Positions 48,352 through 60,700 of a DNA stretch of 64,000 bases are shown one piece after another (position 1 is the first letter of the stretch; each line of letters opens with the position of its first letter). The stretch comes from Cucumis sativus (taxonomy: Eukaryota > Streptophyta > Magnoliopsida > Cucurbitales > Cucurbitaceae), in the NCBI RefSeq assembly GCF_000004075.3, contig NW_022279520.1:62001-126000 (forward strand), in the 5' to 3' direction. The notes beneath the pieces are model-generated. The model worked only from the letters and a program-made list of their open reading frames with translations, had not been told where the DNA came from and searched no databases. The translations under genes were made by a program, and so were the position numbers.

Positions 48352-51305
48352 ATGAATGACGGTGGCCCTAGATATGCTGGAAGAGGCCATCCGAATAACA
48401 GAGGACGATCTCCTCGCTCCGCCGATCATTTCACTTATCGTCCCCGTCATGTAATGTAACCTTCTTCAAGCTCCACTACTTTTGAAAAGTTTGCACGCAT
48501 ATTGGCTCTAGTCTTTATGTTTGCATTCTTTGTTTGTTCATATAATGTATTTATCCTCGTCTATGGAAAGATCGAGTTAACTGTTTACTGAGTGCGTTTC
48601 AGTTTTTTGTTTTTCTTTTTCGTTCATGCATTAGAATTCAATTATATTGTTGACACAATTAGAGATTCATCAGATATTGTAAAAATGTGGTCAAACTTAA
48701 GGAAATGCTAAATTGCTCAGTTTTTTGTTTATTTGGACTCATTAATTTACAATGTGTCTGATAAGTTCTTTGGCTAAGAGTTTTGTGTTTAATTGGTCCT
48801 TGATCTATCCACGTTTTTTTTTAAAAAATCTCAGCAAGATTGAAACCGTAGGGTAAACGTGAATCATAACATTTAAATTTATATCTATTAGAGGAATTAC
48901 TTTTTAAAATTTTTGAAAATCAAAGACCTTTTGGATCCAAAAGTCTAGGGACTTGTTAAACTTTTCATGTTCATTGACTTATTTCACACAAAATTTCAAA
49001 AACTTGTTAGACACTTTTTGTTGTTGAAGGACCAAATAGACACAAAATTTAAAGTTCAAGGACTAAACTTACCATTTAACTTAAGTAAATTGATCGTTTG
49101 TGATGTGTGTATCTCGGTAATGAGCCCAGAGCTTCTGGTTTAATCTGTTTATGGAATTCTGAAATTTATAGGTGTTTAGTTTTGATTCCAAATGAAAGAA
49201 ATTCAGTGTATGTTAGGAATAGGTTTTTTCTGTTAGTAAGGGAGTAGAATTGAAGGTGCTGGAGTTTATAACTGTACTCTCGTGTTTACTTCTAATCTTT
49301 TCACTTTCTAACAAAATGGGCAGGCTGGAGGTGAGGGGTCTTCTGTTGCTGGTTCTTCTAATCCTGGTAGTGGAGCTTTCCGAGGTAGAAGTTCTCACCA
49401 GATGTCATCAAGGAATTTCAGGAAGCCTGTTGGACAAAAACAGGCCTCAAGTTCTGAACAATGGCAGTGGCGGCCTCTAAATAGCGGGAAAGATGCATCT
49501 CCTGGTGCTGTTGATCTTCAGCTGCAACATAATTCAACGGATGATATGAGCAATAACAATAAACAATTATTGGAATCTATTGCATCAAATTCTGATTGCA
49601 TCGAACTCTCGTCCTCTTCTGCTCAAAATGTCTCTAAGAGTTTGCATTCTGCTGTAGAAAGAATTCATGTTCAGGGACCTACAGCAGTATGTGGAAGTTA
49701 TGGTGATTCTTTTCCTTATGATAATTGTAACAGATCAGATGTGGTTGGACAGGAACTCAAGGTTCAACCTTCATTGAAATCCTGTGCAAAAGATGAGAGT
49801 TTTACCATACAACTTGGGAAAAGTAATGATGTTTTTAACTCTACAGACTCAAAAGACAAGAAGCCTTCAGTAGACCTCGATTCTTTCGATATATGCCCTC
49901 CAAAAACTGGAGGTGTCATGCTGAATCCTTCTTTATTAGCTATGAACAGAGAAAAAGAAATGAGATGAGGCGAGCAATGGAAGGAAATAATGGAATTGTG
50001 TTGAGACCAGGAATGGTTCATCTGAAGGGTGGAATTTCCGTCAGGGATCAGGTATGATTTTTCTCTCGCACTTGTTACTCTAGAAACAGTCTCACTCTCG
50101 GACATAACTGAATCAGTTCTTGAGTTAAGGATCTTTCCTTGAATCTCTAGGACGGAAAACTCAATCTCCAAGGATAGGATACCACAGTAGCATTTTTCTT
50201 TGTCTTGACCAAGCTTTCATGGAGTAAAACGAAATATGGAAGAATATGTACAAGGCAAAGTTTCAGAAAAGGAGTCCAAACACTAAGCACAATTTGACTA
50301 ACATTTAGATGATGAATACAAAAATCGTGAGGAAATATGATTTATTATCAAGCAAGAAATGGATTTTTATTAGAGGATGATTTGTAGCTTCCACTATGGT
50401 CTGTGTTCCATTCACCGGCGGATTTAGTATAGGCCCAGGGGGGGCTCGAGCCCCCCTCAACTTCATTGTCTTTATATAATATGTATAAACAAAACCAATT
50501 TATACTTAATATTTCTCAAAACTCTGAATGTTCCTTGTTTTGCTAACTGGTGCTTATCTATCTCTATTATGGTCACTGCAGGCGAAGATAGTAAAAAAAT
50601 GTCGGGATCTTGGTATTGGAGCTGGAGGTTTTTACCAACCTGGTTACCGTGAAGGAGGAAAACTACACCTGAAAATGATGTGCCTAGGTAAAAATTGGGA
50701 TCCTGACAGTAGTACATATGGGGATATTCGTCCATTTGATGATACAAAACCACCTAACCTACCAGATGAATTTTACCAACTGGTTGAAAAGGCAATCAAA
50801 GATTCTTATGCCATTATGGCGGAAGATTCAACAATAAAAAATCCTGAACGCGTACTTCCATGGATGAAACCGGACATTTGTATTGTAAACTTCTACTCAC
50901 AAAATGGACGATTGGGTCTTCATCAGGTCTGCAATAATGGTTCCTATCCTCTTCACTTTTTGGATGTCCAACATTTGCATAATTCTTCATTCTTCCATCA
51001 TAACCTTTGTTTCATTTTCTTCTCATTAGGATCGAGATGAAAGTCAAGAAAGTCTTGATAAAGGATTGCCAGTCATCTCCTTCTCCATTGGTGACTCTGC
51101 TGAATTCCTATTTGGTGATCGGAGTGATGTTGATCAAGCAGAGAAAGTTACTTTGGAATCAGGAGATATCTTGATATTTGGTGGGAAATCAAGACATGTT
51201 TTCCATGGGGTGACTGCAATTCATTCAAACACTGCTCCAAAAGCACTTTTAGAAGCAACAAATCTTCGTCCAGGTCGCTTAAATCTTACTTTTCGTCAGT
51301 ATTGA
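48352..51305 (+). CDS. AlkB-type 2-oxoglutarate/Fe(II) dioxygenase (plant ALKBH1-like), one missing base
   Basis: Nucleic-acid demethylase of the AlkB superfamily, related to the plant ALKBH1B/C/D group. Exons 48352-48450, 49324-50051, 50582-50926 and 51030-51305; 482 aa after correction. Residues 1 to about 230 are low-complexity and disordered (RGHPNNRGRSPRS, Ser/Asn-rich); the catalytic part follows. Visible are FYQPGYREGGKLHLKMMC, the metal ligands in GLHQDRDES (HxD), SIGDSAEFLFGD, the second His in GDILIFGGKSRHVFHGV and the 2OG-binding RLNLTFRQY. Between MNREK and MRRAMEGNN one A is missing (run of five A at 49952-49956, six needed), which otherwise ends the frame early. Substrate (m6A, m1A or DNA) is not decidable here. 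Confidence 0.88.
50427..50462. other. G7-CTCGAG-C6 palindrome in an AlkB intron
   Basis: ggcccaggggggg ctcgag ccccccctc-like block (G run 50438-50444, C run 50451-50456), preceded by ggcggatttagtatag. This kind of GC-rich terminal palindrome is seen at ends of non-autonomous plant transposons; the rest of the element is not defined. Confidence 0.4.
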
Positions 51306-52300
51306 AGGTGTTGTTTTGCTCAGCAAGGGAGGCAAGCCATGAAACAACTCCCTTATAATTCAGTTCCAAGTTTCCCTCTAGTGCTTCGGGAAGTTGGTTT
51401 TGTTTAATCTAACACATTACAAAAGTGTCATCGTAATAGATTCAGCATGTACAGAGATTCTTCTTAGTTTCTAATATATTATCATATGGGAAATATTGTG
51501 GTTTTTTCAAGAACTTCGACATATTGTGCAGTTCTAATCCTTTGTCTTGTAGGGTGTGAAATTGTGAAGGAATTTTTATTAGGAGTTGCGATTTCTGGAA
51601 GGAATTTTTATTACCCAATTGTCTGGAGTTGTAGTGATGGCCCAAATTTGGGAGAAAAAACGAGGTCTGCCCCACACTAACTAGGGAAATTCAAGCCTCG
51701 TAAGCTTTTGAGTGAACCAACAAATTACAAATGCGATTTCATTTAATAAAAATACTGACACTTGTTGTAGAATGATACTTGTTGAATCGGATTTCACAAT
51801 GAGGAGTTGAGACCGTTCCTCTCTAAACTGGAGGAGAGACGATAGAGCAGCTCTATTCGAGTTCCAGAGCTTTAATTGGCCATTGTTGGTCAATCTACTT
51901 ATACACCTAACACTAATAGATCTTTGAGAATTACAAATAAAACTGCTAATTAACCGTGGATTTATCATAAGTTTAGAGAGCTTGAGCTCCTCTTCAGCTA
52001 TATGCTCACATAATACCAATATCATTAGTCAGTTAATGTTCACTCCTTTAATTTTCTCACAATTCTAGGGAGCATGGACATTTTTTGGTTTTCAAAAACT
52101 GTTTGGGGAAGGGGATCACCTTTTCTAACTCACTAAACTCTGACAACTCACCAAGGAAGGAAAAGCATTGGTGTCAACACACAAGGCACAACTCATCAAG
52201 AATGAAAATGCATTCGCATCAACACAAGATGATGAAGAAAGATAATCATCCATAAACATGATTGGTTTTGCAGTAAAAGTGTCGATATTTAACTAAGAGA
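51306..52300. other. 3' region of AlkB-type gene and unassigned spacer
   Basis: The 3' UTR probably extends to about 51680. 51681-52025 is open on the minus strand, but the translation has no domain, signal or compositional sign of a protein. No feature supported. Confidence 0.45.
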
Positions 52301-52309
52301 TTGTGGGTT

Positions 52310-52830
52310 CAATCCATAGATTCAATCCATGTCTTAAAACTCTTTTATGTATTGACATAAAAGTGGATCAAGTTCGAGTAAATAGTCAAAATGATCTATC
52401 GTATAGGGATTTTGGTTGGGTACTTTATTCACTTTGTTTTTAAGACATGATATTGGCATAAGTCATCTACGTGGCAACGCAAGTGTAGGCATCCTATGCA
52501 AAGAGTTTTGTATATTGCACAATGAAATAATTACTTTTACTTTATAATGTCGTCTACTGTTTAAAACTGATTATTTCAAAGTCGATGACTAGGTAACTCG
52601 ATCTCAATCCTAAGCTAACTATGAACTCGTGTTTATCAGAATTATTCTTAGATTTGCATGGACTAGAGGAGCCTAAGTTTGTTGGCTTAATAATTAGGCC
52701 CTCATTATTTCAACGGTAAAACCGAATAGATAGTTGGAAGCATTGGTTGCAAGACGAAATTCACTCTTACCTACTTTTTAGGATCGTAGTAAGGGTGTTC
52801 GGGTCTTGAACATTATATTAATGAATATTA
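52310..52830 (+). mobile_element. Copia-type LTR-region remnant 1
   Basis: gtggatcaagttcgagtaaatag ... ggcatcctatgcaaagagtttt ... aagctaactatgaactcgtgttta ... ttagatttgcatgga ... ggttgcaagacgaaattcactc matches 55660-56140 block by block. Non-coding; typical of the region between pol and the 3' LTR or of the LTR itself. Confidence 0.55.
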
Positions 52831-53770
52831 ATTAAATTGTTTGGGAGTAGTAAATTTAATATTAATTATTAAATTGTTTAATTAAATATTGATTTTATAT
52901 TAATTAATTTTGAAATAATGAATATTATTTTGGATTTTTAGTTTTGAAGTGAAATAGTCAAATTGTTTGAGTAACGGTGAGTGGAATTTTTTAACCTGCA
53001 AACTCAGTGGGTTTTTTCCACCCTAAGTGTTAATGTAAATAAGCTTTTTGCTTATGTTTAGTGTGTAAGGCTCACTTTAAGTCACTTATCCCATTAATCA
53101 AAGTGCAAGTTAAGTGTCAATTTGTTGTGCATTCTAACTTGCATCAAAATCTCTTTAAATAAAGAGGTTTTGATAAGTTTTTTTCGGTATTGGATGTTTA
53201 AGAATTTTATGGAAATTCTTCTCAACCACATTTTTCGTCCAAACTCTTTTTCACCCCGTAAGCTTTTATCAAATTCACTACTCACTCGATTCCACGAGAT
53301 AATCTCATTTTGAGGTCTGAGAATAATGATCGTTGCTAACCAATCTTCAATCACCACCTTCGATGACTTTACTAATGAACTTCCCACAGCCGATTCGCAA
53401 TTTCCGACCACCACCTCTAATGATTCCACCGACGAACTTATAACAACCAAACTCCAACGACACGCCTATGCATATGCACACACAGATTCTAATCCCTGAT
53501 ACAAATTCTTATTTATGGTAGATGTTTAGGAATCTCTTACTCTTATTTTGACTATATATATATATATATATATGTAAAACTCCCATGTTACGAAAAAGAA
53601 TTTAGCACCAAATAAAATTAAAATTCACAACACAACACAACTATATTTTCATTCTTATTTAGACTATATGGGTAGGAATCTGTTATTATGTTACGAAAAA
53701 AGTGAGCTAAATAATGGAGGTTATTTGTTTTTATAAATAAATTATTATAACTAAAGGGAAAGGCAATAAG
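52831..53770. other. AT-rich spacer with TA microsatellite
   Basis: No gene. 53008-53180 (ccaccctaagtgttaatg ... caagttaagtgtcaatttg) looks LTR-like. 53550-53575 is (TA)n. Confidence 0.45.
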
Positions 53771-53777
53771 TGTTGGT

Positions 53778-53993
53778 GTGTGTTCAATGGTGGAATCACC
53801 CAAGCGGAAGAAAAAGCAAAGAATGGAAAAACGTGGTCCGAGTGGCGGTCCCCTGATGATAGTGAGGGTGCGAACAAGGGCTCACCCAATGACCCCTCAG
53901 GTGCGCTACCACCTGGTCCTTCTGCTGCCACGTGGACAGCGTGTAATCTCTAATGGCCACACACCTGTTATTCTCAACCTACACCAAAGCTGA
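53778..53993 (+). other. Short ORF of doubtful status
   Basis: A 71-codon frame starts MVESPKRKKKQRMEKRGPSG, basic then Pro-rich. A different frame over the same DNA gives RGPSGGPPDDSEGANKGSP and PSGALPPGPSAATW if one base is added in the C run near 53853. The Gly-Pro-Ser pattern is reminiscent of secreted-peptide genes, but no signal peptide is visible upstream. Not called as a gene. Confidence 0.2.
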
Positions 53994-54199
53994 ATCTTTG
54001 AAGAAAACCTATTCTTCGTGGATCTTCCAGAAGGTGGCCCATGATTGTAATCATTTTACAACTCACTCTTCTGTCATCTACTACCCACCAAAATTACTCT
54101 CATTATTTATTACTATTATAATCATGTATGCATGTATCATTTTCTTCCTTCTTTTCTTAACCAGTAGTATAATCATGGATAGAATCACCTAAAGGTTGA

Positions 54200-55100
54200 A
54201 TTTCATTGACACAAAATAAATTTCAAATGATAAAGGAGTTTTAACTCTAATTTCAAAAGCTTTAAGATATTGCCATTTGAAGGCGCAAGTGCCTCAACTA
54301 GCTCAAATCCAACCAAGAAAAAAGGGGACATCATTCTCCCATTATTGGCATTTTGAAAAGTAACGTATTCTAATTTTTATTTATGTGATAAATATCTTTC
54401 AAATTTTGTATTTTATTTACAATTAGGTGACTTTTAATGGTTTTTTAATATTGTTAAATATTTTCCAAAGCAAGATCTAAGGTGTACAAATATGTCCAAG
54501 TTCACGAAAAACTAAGATGATGACACATGGAACAACGTATCTCAAAGTGAAAAAGTTTAGACCCTTCAAGTGTGTTTAGGGCATTAAGTTGGTATTGTTG
54601 TATCTCATGTGTATTATAGTTGAATTATAATAATTTGTGTTTGAGATGTAGATTATTTTAATTTGAGTTATAATATGTCATGTTGTTCACGTGAGATTTC
54701 CAAAAAAATTCATTCGTGGAAGTTTTATATTGAGTACAATATATGGTACAATAAATATAATTTCTAATATTTAACCATGTGATGTTTTCTCTTAAATGTA
54801 ATTTAAAGGTTAAAACTTCTAACTCTTCAGTCTTCAAGAGATAGTGAATTCTTGATCAGTTTGAGCTTTAAGCTTTTGAAATTCAAGGAAAGTGTTTAGC
54901 TTTCCAAGTTTTCAATTTTTCAGAAGGTGATAATCTTATGATCGATAGAACTTTAACGTCTTGCGAGCTTTAGAGGTGAGTTTCAACTCTTTGTTATCAA
55001 TTTTTCTTCCCTTCTTCTCCATAAAATGATGGGGTAAGGTCTCTATTTATAAATATTTCCATAGGCATTACATAGGCTTGAGCCCAATTTTTCTTTTGAT
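54200..55100. other. AT-rich spacer, nothing recognised
   Basis: Only short frames with no motif. Contains a few CACGTG-type and TGTATC words without context. Confidence 0.5.
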
Positions 55101-55104
55101 CCAA

Positions 55105-55385
55105 AATTAGGGATAATTGCAAATTTAGCAATTAGATTCAAAATAATTAAGTATATAGCAACATTTAAAAATTTGCAAATATAGCAAAATTTGTTAAATT
55201 CTATCAATAATAGAAATCTATCACTGATAGATCATGTTGTAAATATTGGTCTATTACCGATAACCATACAAATCTATCATCGATACAAGTCTATCAATAA
55301 TTTTGCTATATTTGCAAATTTTTTAAAATGTTGCTATATCCTTAATTATTATTCCTAAAAATAGCCATGAATTACAATTACCCCC
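55105..55385. mobile_element. Foldback MITE with long inverted arms
   Basis: gggataattgcaaatttagca...aagtatatagcaacattt at the left is mirrored by ...aaaatgttgctatatccttaatt...gaattacaattacccc at the right. The arms continue inward (aatttgcaaatatagcaaaattt / aattttgctatatttgcaaatt) to a centre built on ctatcactgatag words. About 280 bp, no coding capacity. Confidence 0.7.
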
Positions 55386-55659
55386 AAACTTATGTCATGG
55401 GCTTGAACTGGGCAGTTTAAGCAATTTTAATTGCTTGATCCAATCCATTTATAATTTTCATGATGGGCTTGAGCTAAATTTTATTGTGATGATGTGGTTG
55501 AACTTAATTTAATTTCTAAAACTCATAGTTTGTAATTTAAAGTTATATTCTATTCGATAAAATTGTTATTGAAAAATTATTAATGAAATTGACTATTATA
55601 ATCTTGAATCCAATAAACTAAGGTTCCGAAACTATATGAGTAAATTTGAAATTTATGTA

Positions 55660-56140
55660 GAGACATAAACATGGATCAAGTTCGAGTATATAGCCTAAGC
55701 GGTCTATAGTATACGAATAAAGTTGGACACCTTATTCTCGAAAAACTATGGGTATGACCTGCTTTGTAGTTAGTACAAACGATGTGATCCTAAATTGTTC
55801 ATGTGGAGACATAAAAATAGGGGCATCCTATGTAAAAAGTTTACATAAGACTGGAACCATGGAATAGTCTCTTTTACATTATAACACTGACTATTTCGTT
55901 TATTGATAATTAACCTAGGGTAACTTAATTTTAATCATAAGCTAACTATGAACTTCTATTTACACAAGATTATCCTTAGATTTGCATAGATGGGGGCAGC
56001 GCTCATCAGCGTTGGTCCAATAGACCTCCCATTTAAGGGATAAGACCTAGTGGATAGTTAGGGACATAAGGTGCAAGATAAAATTCACTTTTTCCTATCA
56101 TAGTGTTAGTAGACAAGTTGTTCTACTAAGGACTGAATCC
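55660..56140 (+). mobile_element. Copia-type LTR-region remnant 2
   Basis: Collinear with 52310-52830 (catggatcaagttcgagtatatag ... gggcatcctatgtaaaaagttt ... aagctaactatgaacttctattta ... gtgcaagataaaattcac). Same orientation; separate insertion or part of one larger decayed element. Confidence 0.55.
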
Positions 56141-57300
56141 AAGTCTCAAACAAGAGGTCTCATCCTCTCATTAGCCAGAGAGAAATTTGGTTTATATGTT
56201 TGACCTTAAACCAATTGTTCAATAATGAATCAATGAGAATTAAGGAACAAGATGTAATCTTGGGTAAAGTGATAATTTTGACCCAACCAAGATTACAAAC
56301 AACATGTGATGGATTAACTTACTAATTATGGTTATACCAAATGGACACAAATATATTTACAATGAGAGGAGTGCAACTATGAGACTTAATGGCTCCTTAG
56401 TTAACAAATATTGATTAGCTCGGTCAATAATAGTTTAGCTAGTTAATCTTGGATCATTGAGGTCCATGATCTTTAGGTTCATTAGGTTCTTCTGCTAACT
56501 CGTATGAAATAAACTTATAACAATGATTTGAATCATTCAGATTTGTGAGGAGAGAGAAACTGACAAGTATATGTGATATAGTCGTCAATTATCAATTTAG
56601 AGATAGAGCTTTATGTTTAAATGTGATTTAGGATTAAATGAAAAAAAAATTCTCAATTATGTTAGGAGTTGAAGAGTGCAAGAGAGAGAGTTAGATAACT
56701 CTAATTCTTAATTATGTTAAACTATGGTCCAAACACATGCTGAGTTATAACAAGCCATTCCACCTCACTCTAATATTAACCCACTCAAAGGGCCCCTAAA
56801 TGTGATGACGAAGATTTATATGGTTGTAGAATTTGGTGGTTATGTACTTCATTTTTTCCTTTTTGTTATGGACGAGAGGATGAGCATTTAAATAGGTTTG
56901 GACATTAGAAAAATACCCACATAAAAACAAATAGGTGAAATGATATATGAAATAATAATAGGTTGGATAGGTGAAATCAAATATGAAAATGGGAAAGTAT
57001 AATAGGAAAGTTGGATGGTTGGGTGTGATGTGGAAACAAAAGAGTTTGAAAATGGTCGAACTTAATTTTATTATGAACGAGAGGTGACCACACCACTCTC
57101 TATGGAACTGTAAATAATATAATACACACCAGAATTTGATGAGGGAATTGGGAATTGGGAATTGGTAGAACTTAGGGTTTGTTTATTGGGAATAATAGGA
57201 TAGGAGCTGTCCTTTCTTCCCTTTAATTCCATTCATATAATTTTCAAAAAGGGTAGTGTAGTAATTTTCACTTCACTTCCACGGACCCAAATTTCTAACT
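56141..57300. other. Retroelement tail and RSH upstream region
   Basis: 56141-56560 continues in LTR-like style. From 56560 to 57300 is AT-rich single-copy-looking DNA upstream of the RSH gene. No gene seen. Confidence 0.45.
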
Positions 57301-57317
57301 TCTAATTTCTAAACACA

Positions 57318-57377
57318 GAGAGGAGAGGAGAGGAGAGGAAAGGAAAGGAAAGGAAAGGAAAGGAGAGGAGAGGAGAG
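57318..57377. repeat. (GAGAG/GAAAG)n purine microsatellite in the RSH leader or promoter
   Basis: About 12 tandem pentamers, gagag then gaaag then gagag again, just upstream of the likely transcribed leader. Confidence 0.9.
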
Positions 57378-57453
57378 ATTACTAGAAATTCACAGAACCA
57401 ACTCCCACCCCCCGCTGTGTTTTCTTCTTCTCCAATCCACAATCTAATCTAAG

Positions 57454-57666
57454 GTAATCTCACTCACACCCTTCACCTTTCTCCTTCTAAATTAGGTTTA
57501 TGCATTTTCCTCTTTTACATCTCTTTCTCTCTTTCAATTCCTTTGTTTCTTCTTTCTATTTCTCCCTACTTCACCTTCAATTTTTTCATTCATTCTTTCC
57601 TTTTTTGCTTCTTTTCTTTTTATTGAATTTTGTATTTTTAAGCTAACTTCATTTGATTGTCTACAG
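57454..57666 (+). other. Probable 5'UTR intron of the RSH gene
   Basis: Donor TCTAAG|GTAATC at 57454 and acceptor GTCTACAG ending at 57666, with a T/C-rich body, 100 nt upstream of the ATG. Inferred from splice signals. Confidence 0.55.
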
Positions 57667-57765
57667 AAAAAGCTTGCCGTCTCTCGCATCCTTTTACTAC
57701 CTCAACAATTCCCCTAATCTGCTTTACCATTGCTTCTTGTTTACTGGAATTTGTGTTCAAAGGCC

Positions 57766-60700
57766 ATGGCTGTACCCACTATAGCTTTCTATACCAGCCC
57801 ACCCAGTACTATTTGTTCCTCGCCCCACCCTTGCCAGATCAACACTCATGCTTCATGTGATTTAGAATTTACTTCTCGGTCCTCCTCCTTGGCCTCTTCC
57901 ACCGCCGCTTCATCCCAAAAACCCATGGTCGGTGGCTTGTCCAGTCTCTTCTCCTCAACTGCGCCCAGGCTCTCCTCCTCGTCCGCGAGCATTTCCAGTG
58001 GTGGAGATGAATTGGGTTCTTTTAGGCATGATAAAGGGGATGAGCTTAAAGAATTAAGTTCCTCATTCCGTTATTCCCCAAATAAATTCATTGGCTCGTT
58101 TTTCAATCGGGATCAGAGCCCGGTATCTGTGTTCCAGGGTCCGGTTTCCTGTGGTAGTTGTGGCTTTGGGTCGGCGGCGAGAACCCCTCCACTGTGGACT
58201 GTAAGGGAGAGGAGCGGGGATGGTAGTTTTCATGGACGAGGAGGTACCAACAGGTTGTTTAGTGGGTTTGTGAGGAATGCATTGGGGTCGTGTGTGGATT
58301 ATGATTCCCCGAGATTGGAGGTGTCTAGTGATGGATTAGATGTGGGCTCTTCTGCTTTGTTTGGAGATGAACTGACTTTCAATATGGAGGACAACATTAC
58401 GGAAGGTAACTCTGAGTCATATGCGAAGGATTTGCTTCTAAGTGCACAATCGAAGCACAAAATCTTTTGTGATGAGTTTGTGGTTAAGGCCTTTTTTGAG
58501 GCCGAGAAAGCACATAGGGGACAGGTAATGTTATCTATTGATATTAACAGTGTTGCGATTTGCGTTCAGTACTAACAATATTCATTAAGAAATTTCCTTT
58601 TTTTGGCGTTTCTTGTTCTTCTGTAGTTGCGTGCAAGTGGTGATCCTTACTTGGAACATTGTGTGGAAACAGCAGTGATGCTTGCGCTTGTTGGTGCGAA
58701 TTCTACAGTAGTTGCTGCAGGGCTTTTGCACGACACAATTGATGATTCTTTTGTGACTCATGACTACATATTGGGAACTTTTGGAGCTGAGGTTGCTGAT
58801 TTGGTCGAAGGGGTAAGATGCTGCACCATCCACACTTTCTTTGTCATCAAATAGATGGCTTAGGCATAGAATCATAATGGAAAAACTTATTATGTTTTCT
58901 TTTGAAGAAGAAAATTGCACCGGTCTTAAATTTGGGGTAAATTTAACGTGCACACTAGAGGTTTTTGGATAAGAAAACTCTTCTGCATATTTCATTTTTC
59001 TATACATTCTTACTATATTTTTCACTGATTGGTGAAAGAGAGACATTATTTCTCATCAGTGAATGTGTATTTAGAATAATCCAATTAGTTACAACCCCTC
59101 TAAACAGAAATCACTGAAGATAACCAACAACTTCACAACTCATATCAGATAACACTCATCTCTTTCTGGAATTAGAGATCTGAATGGTTCCACTTCCACC
59201 CGCTCCCGAAAAGGAAAGAAAGCGAAAAAGAAAAGAAAAGAAAGGAAAAGAAAATATTATCGGATGAGGAATGAGATCCTAATCTAGCACTTTTTTGTTT
59301 TTTATTTTTACCTTTGTTTTAGGTGTCGAAGCTAAGTCATTTAAGCAAGCTTGCTCGAGAACATGATACAGCCGAGAGAACAGTTGAGGCAGACCGCTTG
59401 CACACCATGTTCCTTGCTATGGCTGATGCAAGGGCTGTTCTCGTAAAGTTAGCAGACCGTCTACACAATATGATGACTTTAGATGCATTACCACCAATCA
59501 AGCAGCAGAGGTTTGCAAAGGAGACTATGGAGATTTTTGTTCCTTTGGCTAATCGTCTTGGAATCTACACTTGGAAGGAACAACTAGAAAACATGTGTTT
59601 TAAGCATCTTAACTTGGAACAGCACGAAGATTTGTCCTCCAAGCTGTTGGGTTTATATGATGAAGCAATTATATTCTCTGCAACTCAAAAATTAGAGCGA
59701 GCTCTTAAAGATAAAGGAATCTCTTACCATGTCGTTACTGGGCGGCACAAAAGTGTCTACAGCATTCACCGCAAAATGTTGAAGTATGCCTTCAGCCATT
59801 CATCTCTCTCATTTTCTCTTCATCTCTGCAGACTATTATTTTCTTCAGCTTGTGTTCAGGATATTGTTTTTCAGTTCAATTTTAATTTGTTTTGTAGGAA
59901 GAATTTGACTGTGAATGAAATCCACGATATTCATGGGTTGAGACTCATTGTTGAGAATGAAGAGGACTGCTATGAAGCATTGAGAATCGTTCATCAGTTA
60001 TGGCCCAATGTACCGGGAAAGCTCAAGGACTACATTAGTAAACCGAAGTTGAACGGGTATTCATCTAAAAGCAGTGTTAAGGGCTTCATACATACTCTAC
60101 ATTTCTTTCTCTTATAGTAGTTGCTGGAATTCAGGTATCAATCTATACACACAGTAGTAAGGGGTGAAGGTGATGTCCCACTTGAAGTTCAGATTCGAAC
60201 CAAGGAGATGCACTTGCAAGCCGAGTTTGGGTTTGCAGCTCATTGGAGATACAAGGAAGGTGATTCTAAGCACTCTTCGTTTGTGCTTCAGATGGTTGAA
60301 TGGGCTAGATGGGTTCTCACCTGGCATTGTGAAACCATGAACAAAGATCGACCTTCTATTGGTTCTGTCAGACCACCCTGCAAGTTCCCTTTTCACTCAT
60401 CTGATTGCTCCTACTCTTACAAACCTCGCTACTTTCAGGATGGACCCCTGTTTGTCATAATGATTGAAAACGAAAAGGTCTACAATTATTATTTTATTTA
60501 TAGTTGTTTCTGTTAAGTTTGTTATCTGTCTTTGGTGCAAAAGTACAACTTTTAACGATTGGAAACCGCTTTGTTTTGGTTATCACCAGATGTCGGTCCA
60601 GGAATTCCCAGCTGACGCGACGATGATGGATCTTTTAGAAAGGGCAGGAAGAGGAAGCACAAGATGGGCTCATTATAGGTTCCCGATGAAGGAAGAGTTG

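Noticed and set aside
51681..52025. 114-codon minus-strand frame
   Set aside because: No start context, domain or conservation sign; likely chance.
58585..59046. 153-codon minus-strand frame over RSH exon 2 and its intron
   Set aside because: Antisense of a conserved exon; no domain.
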